64,000 nt of DNA from a virus. The notes under the pieces are model-generated. The model was not told where the DNA came from. It made no database searches and saw nothing but the letters and a program-made list of their open reading frames with translations. Numbering within the stretch: position 1 is the stretch's first letter; each line of letters opens with the position of its first letter. Location: IMG/VR virus record IMGVR_UViG_3300022927_001476, positions 1 to 64,000 of that record; one strand, written 5' to 3'. Of the stretch, positions 24,683-33,151 are shown in pieces. The translations under genes were made by a program, and so were the position numbers.

Positions 24683-27600
24683 ATGGCAAATATCCTTTGG
24701 ACAGTTAGCACTGGACACAGCTTAGGAACAATTAATGAAAGTATTGTACAGACAATTGACTTGCCTGTAGATAATACTGTTGACTCTATTAGATTAATTA
24801 GTGGAGATTTACCAGGTGGTTTAAGAATAGAAAATTTAACACTATCAGGAACACCATTTGAAGTTAAAGAATTAAAAGATTACGAATTTGTTTTAAGAGC
24901 AAAAAAAGGAAATAGAGTAGAAGACATTACTCTAACAATTACAATTGACGGTGCTGATGCTCCAATTTGGATTACACCTGAAGGTCCGTTACCGTTAGGA
25001 CCAAATAATAGATTTTATATTTTAGATAGCAGTCCTGTAGATTTTCAATTACAAGTTATCGATGCTGATTTGCCAGCAGGTGATAATATTGAATATATTT
25101 TAGAAGATGACGGCGGCGAGCTACCACCCGGAATATCATTAGATAGAACAACTGGTAAACTTACAGGAATTGTTGAGCCACTGCTGGCGTTGGAACAAAG
25201 AGCTAGTGCAGGATTTTTTGACACCAATTTGTTTGGTTCTTTCCCATATGACTTTGGTATTAAAAGTTTTAATGGATTTGAAAGTTACTATTACGATACA
25301 ACATTTTACGACTATGCAGTTCCTACTCAAAGTCCTAAAAAACTAAACAGAAATTATCAGTTTACTGTTTCAGCAAGTGACGGTGTAACTATTATTAAGC
25401 GTAAGTTTCAAATTTACTTAGTTGGTGATGATTTCTTAAGAACTGATAATACAATTATGCAAGTTGCAACTGGGTTGTTTACTGCTGATAACACATACTT
25501 ACGAGCCCCAATTTGGTTAACGCCTAGTGATTTAGGATATCGACGTGCTAATAACTATGTAACATTATTCTTAGATGTGTACGATCCAACTAGTAATCAA
25601 GGTATTATTAGTTTTACAGTTAAACCGTCAAATGCAGATGGAACAGCAAGTATATTACCTCCGGGTATGGAACTTGATAGTATAACTGGTGAGATTGCAG
25701 GGCGTGTTCCTTATCAGCCAGCAGTTACGAAAGAATACAAATTTACAATCGAAGCACTAAGACAGCTTGGTTCTTCATCATCTACTTCTACACAATTTTT
25801 TGCAAACAACTTAGGTAAGAGTCCTTGGACTCAAATTAATCCTCAATTTGAACCAACTGATTTATTTTATCCAGATGACGAAAACAACTTTTCTTTCTCA
25901 GACTTTGCTGATAGTTATTTTAATACAGGAAATACTGAAACAGGTTGGTTAGTGTTTAGCGAAGTTGCGTTAACTGAAGATGATGCAAGTGATAATAAAA
26001 ATTATGTTGCATTAGATATTGTAGATACAAAAGTTTGGGTTATTGAACAAGGTAAAGTTGTTGCTTCTAATGCAGATAGTGCATTAACTAAAATTGAAAA
26101 AGGAACAACAGATTATAATAGAGGACAGTTTATTGGCACTATTGCTAACGTAGGTTATAAGACTTATGATAATAATGGTGCAGTTACAGCTAATAAAGTA
26201 GTTACTATTAGTTTTTATAATTATGAAAAACAAGTAACTTCAGAAATTAATCCTACGGTTGCTAAAGATAAAGAATTTACATTAAAACTATTAGGTGAAG
26301 TTGAAAGTGCCATTACATGGAACACACTAAGTGATCTTGGAAATCTAAGAGCAAACTTTACATCTACTCTTCGAGTAAATGCATCAAGTAACGTTCCTAA
26401 TGCTGTTGTATTATATTCACTAAAGTCAGGTAGATTGCCTCCAGGTATCATATTAGCAATTGATGGACAACTTCAGGGTAAAGTTAGACAGTTTGGTACT
26501 GTTGATTTACCTGGATTAACAACTATTGATAAAACTACACAAACAACTACTTTTGACGGTGCAACAACAACTATTGATAGAAGTTATACATTTACTGTCG
26601 AAGCAAGAGATCAGTTTAACTTTAGTGCTAGAACACAAGAGTTTACTATTACTACAACAGATCCAGATGATATTTTATATAGTAGTATTACTATGATACC
26701 ATTGCTTCCTAAAGAACAGAGAAATACATATAGAAACTTTATTTCTGATCCGACAATCTTTACTCCTGGTAGTATTTATAGACCAAACGATCCAACGTTC
26801 GGACTACAGCCAGAAATTAAAGTATTAGCATATGCAGGTATTGAAACTAAAAACATTAGAGAATATGTTGCGGCTATTGCTAAAAATCATAAGCGAAAAA
26901 GTTATAAACTTGGAAATATTAATAAAGCAATAGCAAAAAATGTTGGAAGTAATGATACAGTTTACGAAATAATTTATGTTGATGTTATTGATCCGGCAGA
27001 ACCCGATATTGGAAAAACTAAAACTAGTTTTACTGCACAATCTAAAAACAGAATAACAGTAGATAGTATTCAATATGCAGTTACAGACGACAATACTGGT
27101 GTTGGTACAGGCGAAGGATTTTTTGAAATTACACTAAGAGGCGGTGATGATAGATCTCCGGCATCATCTGGTGTTATTACATTTTATACTAGAAGTGGAC
27201 CTGTACTATTTACTCCAGGCGGCGGCTTTACATGCGTGTTACAAAGTGGTCAAGAAGTTACTGTAGCAGACATTAATAACAGTATTAATTCTGATCCTTA
27301 CAGATTTAGACCAATTAGCAATACTATTAAAATTGACAGCGATGCTATCAAAGTTAGTGAGAGTAATGATCAAACTAGGTATATAAGTAATATAACTAAT
27401 ATGAGAGATCGAATTAGAGCAATTGGTAATAATTTAAGAGAATTTTATCCGTTGTGGATGCGTACTCCACAGAATGTAGGTGAGCCAGAGTTAGGTTATA
27501 AATTAGCAATTCCATTATGCTATTGCTTACCCGGCGAAGCAGATAACATTTTATTAAATATTAAAAACAGTAATTTTGATTTTAAAAGTTTAGGTATAGA

Positions 27601-27685
27601 AATTGAACGTTATAATATTGACAGTACACTAGGTAATAGTAACGAACAATATATTCCGTTCGCAAACTATCAATTCAATGTATAG
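24683..27685 (+). CDS. large virion protein with putative Ig/cadherin-like domains (1000 aa)
   Basis: Repeated landmarks of the He_PIG/cadherin-like fold are seen: LPGGLRIENLTLSGTP near residue 45, LPPGISLDRTTGKLTG near 140, PPGMELDSITGEIAGR near 325 and LPPGIILAIDGQLQG near 590. Each precedes a strand such as YEFVLRA, YQFTVSASD, YKFTIEA or YTFTVEARD. The C-terminal 300 residues differ, with charged and Tyr-rich stretches (LREFYPLWMRTPQNVG). Such proteins decorate baseplates or fibres and bind surfaces weakly. It lies behind a late promoter in the fibre cluster. Confidence 0.8.
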   Translation: MANILWTVSTGHSLGTINESIVQTIDLPVDNTVDSIRLISGDLPGGLRIENLTLSGTPFEVKELKDYEFVLRAKKGNRVEDITLTITIDGADAPIWITPEGPLPLGPNNRFYILDSSPVDFQLQVIDADLPAGDNIEYILEDDGGELPPGISLDRTTGKLTGIVEPLLALEQRASAGFFDTNLFGSFPYDFGIKSFNGFESYYYDTTFYDYAVPTQSPKKLNRNYQFTVSASDGVTIIKRKFQIYLVGDDFLRTDNTIMQVATGLFTADNTYLRAPIWLTPSDLGYRRANNYVTLFLDVYDPTSNQGIISFTVKPSNADGTASILPPGMELDSITGEIAGRVPYQPAVTKEYKFTIEALRQLGSSSSTSTQFFANNLGKSPWTQINPQFEPTDLFYPDDENNFSFSDFADSYFNTGNTETGWLVFSEVALTEDDASDNKNYVALDIVDTKVWVIEQGKVVASNADSALTKIEKGTTDYNRGQFIGTIANVGYKTYDNNGAVTANKVVTISFYNYEKQVTSEINPTVAKDKEFTLKLLGEVESAITWNTLSDLGNLRANFTSTLRVNASSNVPNAVVLYSLKSGRLPPGIILAIDGQLQGKVRQFGTVDLPGLTTIDKTTQTTTFDGATTTIDRSYTFTVEARDQFNFSARTQEFTITTTDPDDILYSSITMIPLLPKEQRNTYRNFISDPTIFTPGSIYRPNDPTFGLQPEIKVLAYAGIETKNIREYVAAIAKNHKRKSYKLGNINKAIAKNVGSNDTVYEIIYVDVIDPAEPDIGKTKTSFTAQSKNRITVDSIQYAVTDDNTGVGTGEGFFEITLRGGDDRSPASSGVITFYTRSGPVLFTPGGGFTCVLQSGQEVTVADINNSINSDPYRFRPISNTIKIDSDAIKVSESNDQTRYISNITNMRDRIRAIGNNLREFYPLWMRTPQNVGEPELGYKLAIPLCYCLPGEADNILLNIKNSNFDFKSLGIEIERYNIDSTLGNSNEQYIPFANYQFNV

Positions 27686-27689
27686 TGCT

Positions 27690-27697
27690 GATAAATA
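27690..27697 (+). promoter_or_regulatory. T4-type late promoter element
   Basis: GATAAATA in the 34-nt gap between two virion genes, followed by CGAGAGGA as ribosome site. Confidence 0.65.
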
Positions 27698-27719
27698 ACA
27701 GTACACGAGAGGATTAAAA

Positions 27720-28316
27720 ATGGCAAGTAATATTAATGACACTGGCGTAAATCAAAACTACCCTGTTGCAGGTGTAGATAACGATTCGCAAGGATTTAGA
27801 GATAACTTTTCAGTTATTAGAAGCAATTTTGTAGCGGCAAAGGCTGAAATTCAAACACTACAAAATACAACTGCACAAGGAGTTACATATAACTCTGAGA
27901 CAGGAACTAACGATTTTTTGAACAGTACAGTAACAGGTTTAAATCTTATTAACAGTACTGAACAATCATATTCAGCACCTGGTACAGTTACTTCTAGTCA
28001 AAACGTCAATCTAAGTAGTGGCTTTTATCAATCTTTTACAGTTGGTGCGGATATTACATTTAACCTAACTGAATGGAACAGTGATACTGGTAAGGCAGGT
28101 AGAGTAAGAGTGTATATTAAAAATGACTCTGTACAAAGAACTATTACATTTACATCAAATGAAAATGCTGGTACAATCAAACGAGGACCAACTTGGCCTA
28201 CAGAAGATAGTACTGCCGTAATTGATGTACCTAATACTAAAACGTTTGTTTTTGAATTTGTTAGTTTTGATTCAGGCGCAACTGTATATGCCGACTATCT
28301 CGGTATATTCGAATAA
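27720..28316 (+). CDS. virion protein with FRDNF N-terminal module (198 aa)
   Basis: The N-terminus NYPVAGVDNDSQGFRDNFS then RSNFVAAKAEIQTLQ is a variant of the docking-type module seen in the upstream fibre genes. The rest is beta-rich (FTVGADITFNLTEW, GRVRVYIKNDSVQRTITF) and ends FVFEFVSFDSGATVYADY. A late promoter lies directly before it. A small structural protein of the tail or fibre base is the best reading. Confidence 0.75.
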   Translation: MASNINDTGVNQNYPVAGVDNDSQGFRDNFSVIRSNFVAAKAEIQTLQNTTAQGVTYNSETGTNDFLNSTVTGLNLINSTEQSYSAPGTVTSSQNVNLSSGFYQSFTVGADITFNLTEWNSDTGKAGRVRVYIKNDSVQRTITFTSNENAGTIKRGPTWPTEDSTAVIDVPNTKTFVFEFVSFDSGATVYADYLGIFE

Positions 28317-28318
28317 AA

Positions 28319-28558
28319 ATGATACATCCTTTTAGTGAAGATACAAAAAATTTAACAGTCCAGCAGTGTTACGATAAAATTGCTGAACTATCAAATAAGT
28401 ACTTTGTTACACAAAATCCTCAGCTACGCGAACAAATTTCTACATTTATAGAATATTACAAACAAGAAGCTATTACCAAAGAAGCACAATTACGAATTGA
28501 GCAACAAAATCAAGATAATGGCAATTTAGATCTTGACAGTTTGATTAATATCAGTTAA
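28319..28558 (+). CDS. small helical protein (79 aa), unknown
   Basis: ATG 28319 follows the previous stop by two bases. The protein is almost wholly helical and Gln-rich (FIEYYKQEAITKEAQLRIEQ) and ends LDLDSLINIS. It may be an adaptor or chaperone translated with the virion gene before it. No family recognised. Confidence 0.65.
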   Translation: MIHPFSEDTKNLTVQQCYDKIAELSNKYFVTQNPQLREQISTFIEYYKQEAITKEAQLRIEQQNQDNGNLDLDSLINIS

Positions 28559-28567
28559 ACTGTATAC

Positions 28568-29092
28568 ATGATTATGAAAACAGATTCTTTAGGAATACCA
28601 CGATTCTCAAATCGCGACTTAATCGATATGATCTATAGTGGTCATGTGGATAAAGTACACGTTGTACTATGTGATCCAAGTGATGACGTAGATAAATTTA
28701 ATTCTGCAATGGAAGAACAAGGTATGAATCCATTGCAAAAGTATATTCCATTGGATGTAGATCAAAAGACTTTTGACGGTGTATGCCAAAGTGAATGGTT
28801 TATGCCACAAGAGTATAAAGAACTTGATGTCTATAGTTTTGTAATGAACAAAGCAGGTGATGATTTAGCAGAATTAAAAAGAGTTGAAGAAGAACTTGCA
28901 CAGTTTAAAGTACGAGGCATGACTAACTTACTACGTTACATGATCTATCTTGTAGACTTTATGCGTGAGAATAACATTGTATGGGGTGTAGGACGTGGAT
29001 CAAGTGTAGCAAGTTATGTGCTGTATTTGATAGGTGTACATCGTATTAATTCAATCCAGTTTGACCTGGATTGGCGTGAGTTCCTTAGATAA
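28568..29092 (+). CDS. fragment-like homologue of bacterial DNA polymerase III alpha (DnaE)
   Basis: 174 residues. The C-terminal 60 (GMTNLLRYMIYLVDFMREN then IVWGVGRGSSVASYVLYLIG) match the DnaE stretch that leads into the palm domain, whose usual form is GPGRGSAAGSLVAYLLGI. The protein stops at FDLDWREFL, just before the DnaE segment carrying the first catalytic aspartates, so it cannot be a polymerase. The first 100 residues do not resemble PHP. It may be a domesticated domain that binds replication partners, or a remnant. ATG 28568 and 28574 are both possible starts. Confidence 0.7.
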   Translation: MIMKTDSLGIPRFSNRDLIDMIYSGHVDKVHVVLCDPSDDVDKFNSAMEEQGMNPLQKYIPLDVDQKTFDGVCQSEWFMPQEYKELDVYSFVMNKAGDDLAELKRVEEELAQFKVRGMTNLLRYMIYLVDFMRENNIVWGVGRGSSVASYVLYLIGVHRINSIQFDLDWREFLR

Positions 29093-29127
29093 GTACAGTA
29101 TAATAAACCTTTAACAGGAGAAATAAA

Positions 29128-29523
29128 ATGGCAGTACAACAAAAGGGTCGTAAGCAATATAGAACAATGACAGGTAAAGTTATTGATATGGATTTGCTTA
29201 GACAAAGAAATGAACTAACTCCAGCTGTAGGCAATGCTCGTGTAAATGCACGTGGCGACGAACTAGGCCCAGGCGGAAAAATTATTAAGAAGCGTGAAGA
29301 GTTGCTTCGAGATTATTATGCAGAAAATGTCGAACCTACTGAGTTTGAACAGCCTGCACCTAAAGAAAAAGCTGAAGAAACAGCAGAACCACAAAACACT
29401 GTAGAAGTAGAGCAACCAACAAGTAGAAGTACAAAAGCTCAACCTGGAAAAACTAAGGCCGAATCAAAAACTCAAGACGATTGGGTTGAAGACGATGACG
29501 GCAACTTTGTACCAAAAGGATAA
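29128..29523 (+). CDS. conserved 131-aa protein with disordered acidic tail
   Basis: A strong AGGAG precedes ATG 29128. The first 70 residues (RKQYRTMTGKVIDMDLL, NARVNARGDELGPGG) look folded. From about residue 72 the chain is Glu/Pro/Thr-rich and probably disordered, ending DDWVEDDDGNFVPKG. The pattern is seen in marine T4-like phages next to the co-chaperonin gene. Function unknown. Confidence 0.75.
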   Translation: MAVQQKGRKQYRTMTGKVIDMDLLRQRNELTPAVGNARVNARGDELGPGGKIIKKREELLRDYYAENVEPTEFEQPAPKEKAEETAEPQNTVEVEQPTSRSTKAQPGKTKAESKTQDDWVEDDDGNFVPKG

Positions 29524-29531
29524 AGAAGAAA

Positions 29532-29984
29532 ATGGATTTTGATTACGAAGCAATGGCCAAAGGCAAAAAAGGTATTCAGGCATCAGTAAAAGCAAACACC
29601 ATCAGACCTATTCATAATCGAGTGATTGTAAAGAATATGCACTTTGGTGATACTACTACTAACGGAGGTATCATTGTACTAAACGATGATGGTAAAGATC
29701 GAGGAATTAAGCCTCGTTGGGCACAAGTAGTTTCAAAAGGTCCTGAAAACGACGATCCTTATAATGAAGGAGATTGGATCTTAGTAGAACACGGTCGTTG
29801 GACTAGAAGTTTTGACGTTGATTTTGGCGACGGAGAACCTATCACTATGAGAACAGTTGAAGCAGAGAGTATTCTTATGTGGGATACTGAACGACCTGAA
29901 GATATGTTGTTCGGTAGTAAAACAGGTGCAACTAGTACTACTACTCATCGTCCAGAAGACTTTACAGGTATGCCTCCGGTATAA
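29532..29984 (+). CDS. GroES-like co-chaperonin (T4 gp31-like)
   Basis: 150 residues. The cpn10 beta-barrel is visible: NTIRPIHNRVIVKNMHFGD, a mobile-loop-type stretch (TTTNGGIIVLNDDGKDRG), then WAQVVSKGPE and VEHGRWTRSFDVDFGDG. In T4, gp31 replaces GroES to enlarge the GroEL cage so the capsid protein can fold. The 25-residue N-terminal and 35-residue C-terminal extensions beyond the barrel are phage-type additions. It belongs functionally with DnaJ and ClpA at 41-44 kb. Confidence 0.85.
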   Translation: MDFDYEAMAKGKKGIQASVKANTIRPIHNRVIVKNMHFGDTTTNGGIIVLNDDGKDRGIKPRWAQVVSKGPENDDPYNEGDWILVEHGRWTRSFDVDFGDGEPITMRTVEAESILMWDTERPEDMLFGSKTGATSTTTHRPEDFTGMPPV

Positions 29985-29986
29985 AA

Positions 29987-30145
29987 ATGAATCTGTCTAA
30001 TGTTTCAACAGAAGCACTAAAGGCTAAACTAAAAAAATTAGACGCAGTATATCACATAACAGATGATGTCCAAATGCGTTATAAAATAATGCAGGCGGAA
30101 GACCAAATTAAACAACAACTTAGAGAAAGAGGCGAAATTGAATAA
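29987..30145 (+). CDS. 52-aa helical protein, unknown
   Basis: ATG 29987 lies four bases after the co-chaperonin stop. The sequence (STEALKAKLKKLDAVYHITD, EDQIKQQLRERGEIE) is two charged helices. The 3' end overlaps the MazG-like gene by 8 nt. No strong ribosome site; coupling to the upstream gene is likely. Confidence 0.6.
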   Translation: MNLSNVSTEALKAKLKKLDAVYHITDDVQMRYKIMQAEDQIKQQLRERGEIE

Positions 30146-30545
30146 CGTAGTAGATATAAACAAATACCGTGACTTTGTAAGCGAAGTTACGAGTGATGCA
30201 AGTAATGATCTAGAAGCAATGATTGTTAGATTGCGTGAATTAAACAAAACAGTAAACATTAGTTTACTAATGACAGGAGCAATTGGTATTGCATCAGAAG
30301 GAGGCGAGTTTGCAGAAATTGTTAAAAAATGTGTATTCCAGGGTAAGCCTTTGGATGATGACACTAAGTTTCACATTAAGCGAGAACTTGGCGATATTGC
30401 TTGGTATTTTGCTAATGCTTGTAGGAGCATCGGTGAAGACCCTAGTGCAGTAATTGAAGAGAATGTTCGTAAACTAGAAGCACGTTATCCAGGTGGATCA
30501 TTTGATGTCCACTATTCCGAAAACCGCAAAGACGGGGATCTATAA
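30138..30545 (+). CDS. mazG: MazG-like nucleotide pyrophosphohydrolase
   Basis: 135 residues, one MazG domain. The metal-binding helices are GIASEGGEFAEIVKK and IKRELGDIAWYFANA, giving the ExxE...ExxD set of the all-alpha NTP pyrophosphatases. The TTG start at 30138 has AAGAGG just upstream and overlaps the previous gene. MazG hydrolyses (d)NTPs and in phages is thought to adjust nucleotide pools or stress signalling; activity on (p)ppGpp is disputed. It sits beside a deoxyribonucleotidase-like gene, in line with nucleotide recycling. Confidence 0.85.
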   Translation: MNNVVDINKYRDFVSEVTSDASNDLEAMIVRLRELNKTVNISLLMTGAIGIASEGGEFAEIVKKCVFQGKPLDDDTKFHIKRELGDIAWYFANACRSIGEDPSAVIEENVRKLEARYPGGSFDVHYSENRKDGDL

Positions 30546-30550
30546 ATTTA

Positions 30551-31135
30551 ATGGATTATGAAAAAGAACGAAAGATTCTCACGGATGTTGATGGTGTTCT
30601 TCTAGATTGGGAATCTGCATTTACAGCATGGATGGGAGAACGTGGTTACACCCCAGTAAATCCCGAAGTATATAAACAATCAGTACGATATAACATTGAA
30701 CAAGAATTTGCAGATTCATTAGTACAAACATTTAACGAATCAGCATGGATGGGATATTTAAAACCTTTACGTGATAGTGTAAATGCACTAGATCAGTTTT
30801 CAGCTAGTCACTGGCACTTTGAATGTATTACAAGTCTTAGCACAGATCACTGGGCAGGAGAACTGCGCCGCACAAATTTAAACCGTTGGTTTGGTAATAC
30901 TGTTCGAAGAGTACAGTGTATTGCTACTGGTGCAGACAAAGACGATATCCTAAAAGAATACGAACCGGGACATTGGTGGATTGAAGACAAGCCCGAAAAT
31001 TGTGAAGCTGGCCTAAGAGCTGGGCATAAACCTATCTTAATTGATCATCCATTTAATCAGGAATACAATAATCCCGATGTCATTCGAGTAAAAGATTGGC
31101 AAGAAATTTATAATATCATAACCAAAAGTTCTTGA
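30551..31135 (+). CDS. HAD-family 5'(3')-deoxyribonucleotidase-like protein
   Basis: 194 residues. It begins KILTDVDGVLLDWESAF, the HAD nucleophile motif DxDGVLLDW. The motif II region ECITSLS precedes a charged segment, then HWWIEDKPENCEAG (acidic motif IV). This matches the NT5C/NrdB-region nucleotidase type found in many phages, which removes phosphate from deoxynucleotides. The stop overlaps the -35 of the next promoter. Confidence 0.8.
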   Translation: MDYEKERKILTDVDGVLLDWESAFTAWMGERGYTPVNPEVYKQSVRYNIEQEFADSLVQTFNESAWMGYLKPLRDSVNALDQFSASHWHFECITSLSTDHWAGELRRTNLNRWFGNTVRRVQCIATGADKDDILKEYEPGHWWIEDKPENCEAGLRAGHKPILIDHPFNQEYNNPDVIRVKDWQEIYNIITKSS

Positions 31136-31160
31136 CATCTTCTCAGTAATTTGTTATAAT
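31132..31160 (+). promoter_or_regulatory. perfect consensus sigma70 promoter
   Basis: TTGACA (31132-31137), 17-bp spacer, TATAAT (31155-31160). It starts the block of small membrane proteins, exonuclease and clamp loader. Confidence 0.9.
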
Positions 31161-31183
31161 TTATAAAAATTAGGAGTATGATA

Positions 31184-31348
31184 ATGAAGTTCCCCAAACC
31201 ACAATCTAGCGGAATCGGTACAACTGGTGTAACTGGTGTTGCACTGTTAGTATTGCACGTTACAGGATACTTAACAGGGTGGGCATGGCCTATCCTGTAT
31301 ATACTATTGATTATGTCCGCAATGGGCCAGGAAAACAGAAAAGGATAA
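31184..31348 (+). CDS. 54-aa membrane protein
   Basis: ATG 31184 is seven bases after AGGAG; the in-frame ATG at 31178 is too close to that site. The protein has a Gly/Thr-rich first half (GIGTTGVTGVALLVLHVTGY) and a second hydrophobic stretch (WAWPILYILLIMSAMG), so two short membrane segments are likely. First gene after a strong promoter. Function unknown. Confidence 0.7.
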   Translation: MKFPKPQSSGIGTTGVTGVALLVLHVTGYLTGWAWPILYILLIMSAMGQENRKG

Positions 31349-31349
31349 T

Positions 31350-31475
31350 ATGGCAAAAAGAAACAAACTTGAAAGAAAACTAGATGAGTACAATCACACA
31401 ATGGAACTAGTAAGAACTATTGTTCCGATCGCTGTCTTAGTTTTACAAGTTATTATATTAATGAAGTTGGTATAA
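31350..31475 (+). CDS. 41-aa single-pass membrane protein
   Basis: ATG 31350 starts one base after the previous stop; the AAAGGA end of that gene serves as ribosome site. A basic N-terminus (AKRNKLERKLDEY) precedes one hydrophobic helix (VPIAVLVLQVIILMKLV). The next gene's ATG follows its stop without a gap. Function unknown. Confidence 0.65.
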   Translation: MAKRNKLERKLDEYNHTMELVRTIVPIAVLVLQVIILMKLV

Positions 31476-32021
31476 ATGGCAACTCACGGCATGATTGATT
31501 TAGAAACACTGGGCGTAGAGCCAGACAGTGTCATAATGACCCTCGGAGCAATTAAGTTTGATCCGTTCACTGATGACGAACCTTACAGTCCATTGTATCT
31601 AAGATGTGACATTGAAGAACAATCAGAGTTACTATGTAGATCAATCGACGATAACACTATTGCTTGGTGGAGTAAACAAAAACAAGAAATCCAAGATGAA
31701 GCATTTGGTGATCATGAAGGCCGTGTTAATATGGATCAACTTACAAAAGCAATTAATAAATTTTGCGTAGGAGTAGATTACTTATGGTGTCAAGGCCCTT
31801 TGTTTGATTATGCTATTCTACAAAATTTATACAAGCAAGTAGGAAAACCTTGTCCTTGGAATTTTTGGCAGATACGTGATAGTCGTACACTATTTGCTAT
31901 GATGCCTCAGGATCCGCGTAAAGCAATACAAGAAGAACTTCATAACGCACTAGCAGATTGTTACTATCAGGCTAAATGTGTACAACAAACATACAAACAT
32001 TTTGGAGTAAAGGCAAGATAA
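31476..32021 (+). CDS. dexA: DnaQ-like 3'-5' exonuclease (T4 DexA-like)
   Basis: 181 residues of the DEDD superfamily. Exo I is HGMIDLETLG (Asp, Glu); a central Asp lies in WCQGPLFDYAIL; the last motif HNALADCYYQA has His and Asp (DEDDh). DexA degrades single-stranded DNA ends in T4; here it may contribute to host DNA breakdown or end trimming. The stop overlaps the clamp-loader start (TAATG). Confidence 0.85.
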   Translation: MATHGMIDLETLGVEPDSVIMTLGAIKFDPFTDDEPYSPLYLRCDIEEQSELLCRSIDDNTIAWWSKQKQEIQDEAFGDHEGRVNMDQLTKAINKFCVGVDYLWCQGPLFDYAILQNLYKQVGKPCPWNFWQIRDSRTLFAMMPQDPRKAIQEELHNALADCYYQAKCVQQTYKHFGVKAR

Positions 32022-32938
32022 TGAAAGAACTATGGGTAGAAAAGTATCGTCCTAAGACGGTAGACGGTTATGTATTTAGAGATGACCATCAAAAGTCACA
32101 AGTAAAGCAATGGATTAAAGACGGCACTATTCCTCATCTACTGTTTAGTGGCAATGCAGGTATTGGTAAAACAACCCTTGCTAAAATTTTATTGAATCAA
32201 TTAGAAATTAATGATTTAGATGTGTTAGAAATCAACGCAAGTAGAACAAACAGTGTAGAGGATGTTCGTGATAAGATTGTGAACTTTGTACAAATGATTC
32301 CATTTGGTGACTTTAAGGTTGTACTGCTAGATGAGGCTGATTACTTGAGTCCAAACGCACAGGCCGCACTACGTGGTGTTATGGAAGAATATCATACTAC
32401 AGCACGTTTTATTTTAACATGTAACTATCCTAACAGAATTATTCCTGCACTGCATTCAAGATGCCAAGGCTTTCATATTGAACGCATTGATCAAACGGAA
32501 TTTACAGCTAGAGTTGCAGAAATCCTTATTACAGAAGGCGTAACTCCGGATTTGGATACCCTTGATACATATGTAAAAGCAACTTATCCTGACTTGCGTA
32601 AGTGCATCAACATGGTGCAAATGAATAGTGTAGACGGTGTATTAGTACAGCCTGAAAAAAGCGATGCGGGAGATGCTGACTATAAACTTGCATTGGTTGA
32701 ATTATTTAAAGCAGGTAAAATTAGTGAAGCACGTAAACTTGTATGTAGTCAAGTTCGTCCAGAAGAAATGGAAGATATATACAAATGGCTATATGATAAT
32801 ATTGAACTTTTTGGTGATGAAGAACGACAAGAAAGCGCAATTCTTATTATTAAACAAGGTTTGGTAGATCATACGCTTGTAAGCGATCCAGAAATTAATC
32901 TTGCGGCAACGATGATTAGGTTAGCGAGACTGAAGTGA
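32021..32938 (+). CDS. 44: sliding-clamp loader large subunit (gp44-like, RFC/AAA+)
   Basis: 305 residues from ATG 32021. ELWVEKYRPKTVDGY is the classic RFC-type start. Walker A is GNAGIGKTTLAK, Walker B is VVLLDEAD, sensor 1 is FILTCNYPNRI, and the arginine-finger motif is SRCQGF. The C-terminal collar domain is helical. In T4 four gp44 and one gp62 load the gp45 clamp. No gp62-like gene is visible next to it, where T4 has one, so it may lie elsewhere or be too diverged. The gp45 gene is at 61489. Confidence 0.93.
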   Translation: MKELWVEKYRPKTVDGYVFRDDHQKSQVKQWIKDGTIPHLLFSGNAGIGKTTLAKILLNQLEINDLDVLEINASRTNSVEDVRDKIVNFVQMIPFGDFKVVLLDEADYLSPNAQAALRGVMEEYHTTARFILTCNYPNRIIPALHSRCQGFHIERIDQTEFTARVAEILITEGVTPDLDTLDTYVKATYPDLRKCINMVQMNSVDGVLVQPEKSDAGDADYKLALVELFKAGKISEARKLVCSQVRPEEMEDIYKWLYDNIELFGDEERQESAILIIKQGLVDHTLVSDPEINLAATMIRLARLK

Positions 32939-32962
32939 AAACTTTAATTTGCGGAGAGAAAA

Positions 32963-33151
32963 ATGTCTAGGACACTATTAGACGGTACAGAAGTTAATGA
33001 ACTGTCGGAGCCATTACAGTTAGTAGTATACACCAAGTGTCCTGAGAAATATAAACTAATAGATATGGAAACAGGTGAGGAGTATATAGGCACTCGCCCT
33101 TCTCAACATGAGTTCCATTGGAGGAAAATAAATGACGTATCTAGTAAATGA
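32963..33151 (+). CDS. 62-aa conserved small protein
   Basis: A GCGGAGAG site precedes ATG 32963. The sequence ([39 protein letters not shown]) looks like a small beta-sheet protein. It overlaps the ferredoxin start by 20 nt. It is the kind of protein found beside the clamp loader in marine T4-likes. Function unknown. Confidence 0.7.
   Translation: MSRTLLDGTEVNELSEPLQLVVYTKCPEKYKLIDMETGEEYIGTRPSQHEFHWRKINDVSSK

Noticed and set aside
29076-29104. Sigma70 promoter before the gene at 29128
   Set aside because: A TATAAT is present at 29099-29104, but the -35 position (GTGAGT) does not fit; not counted.
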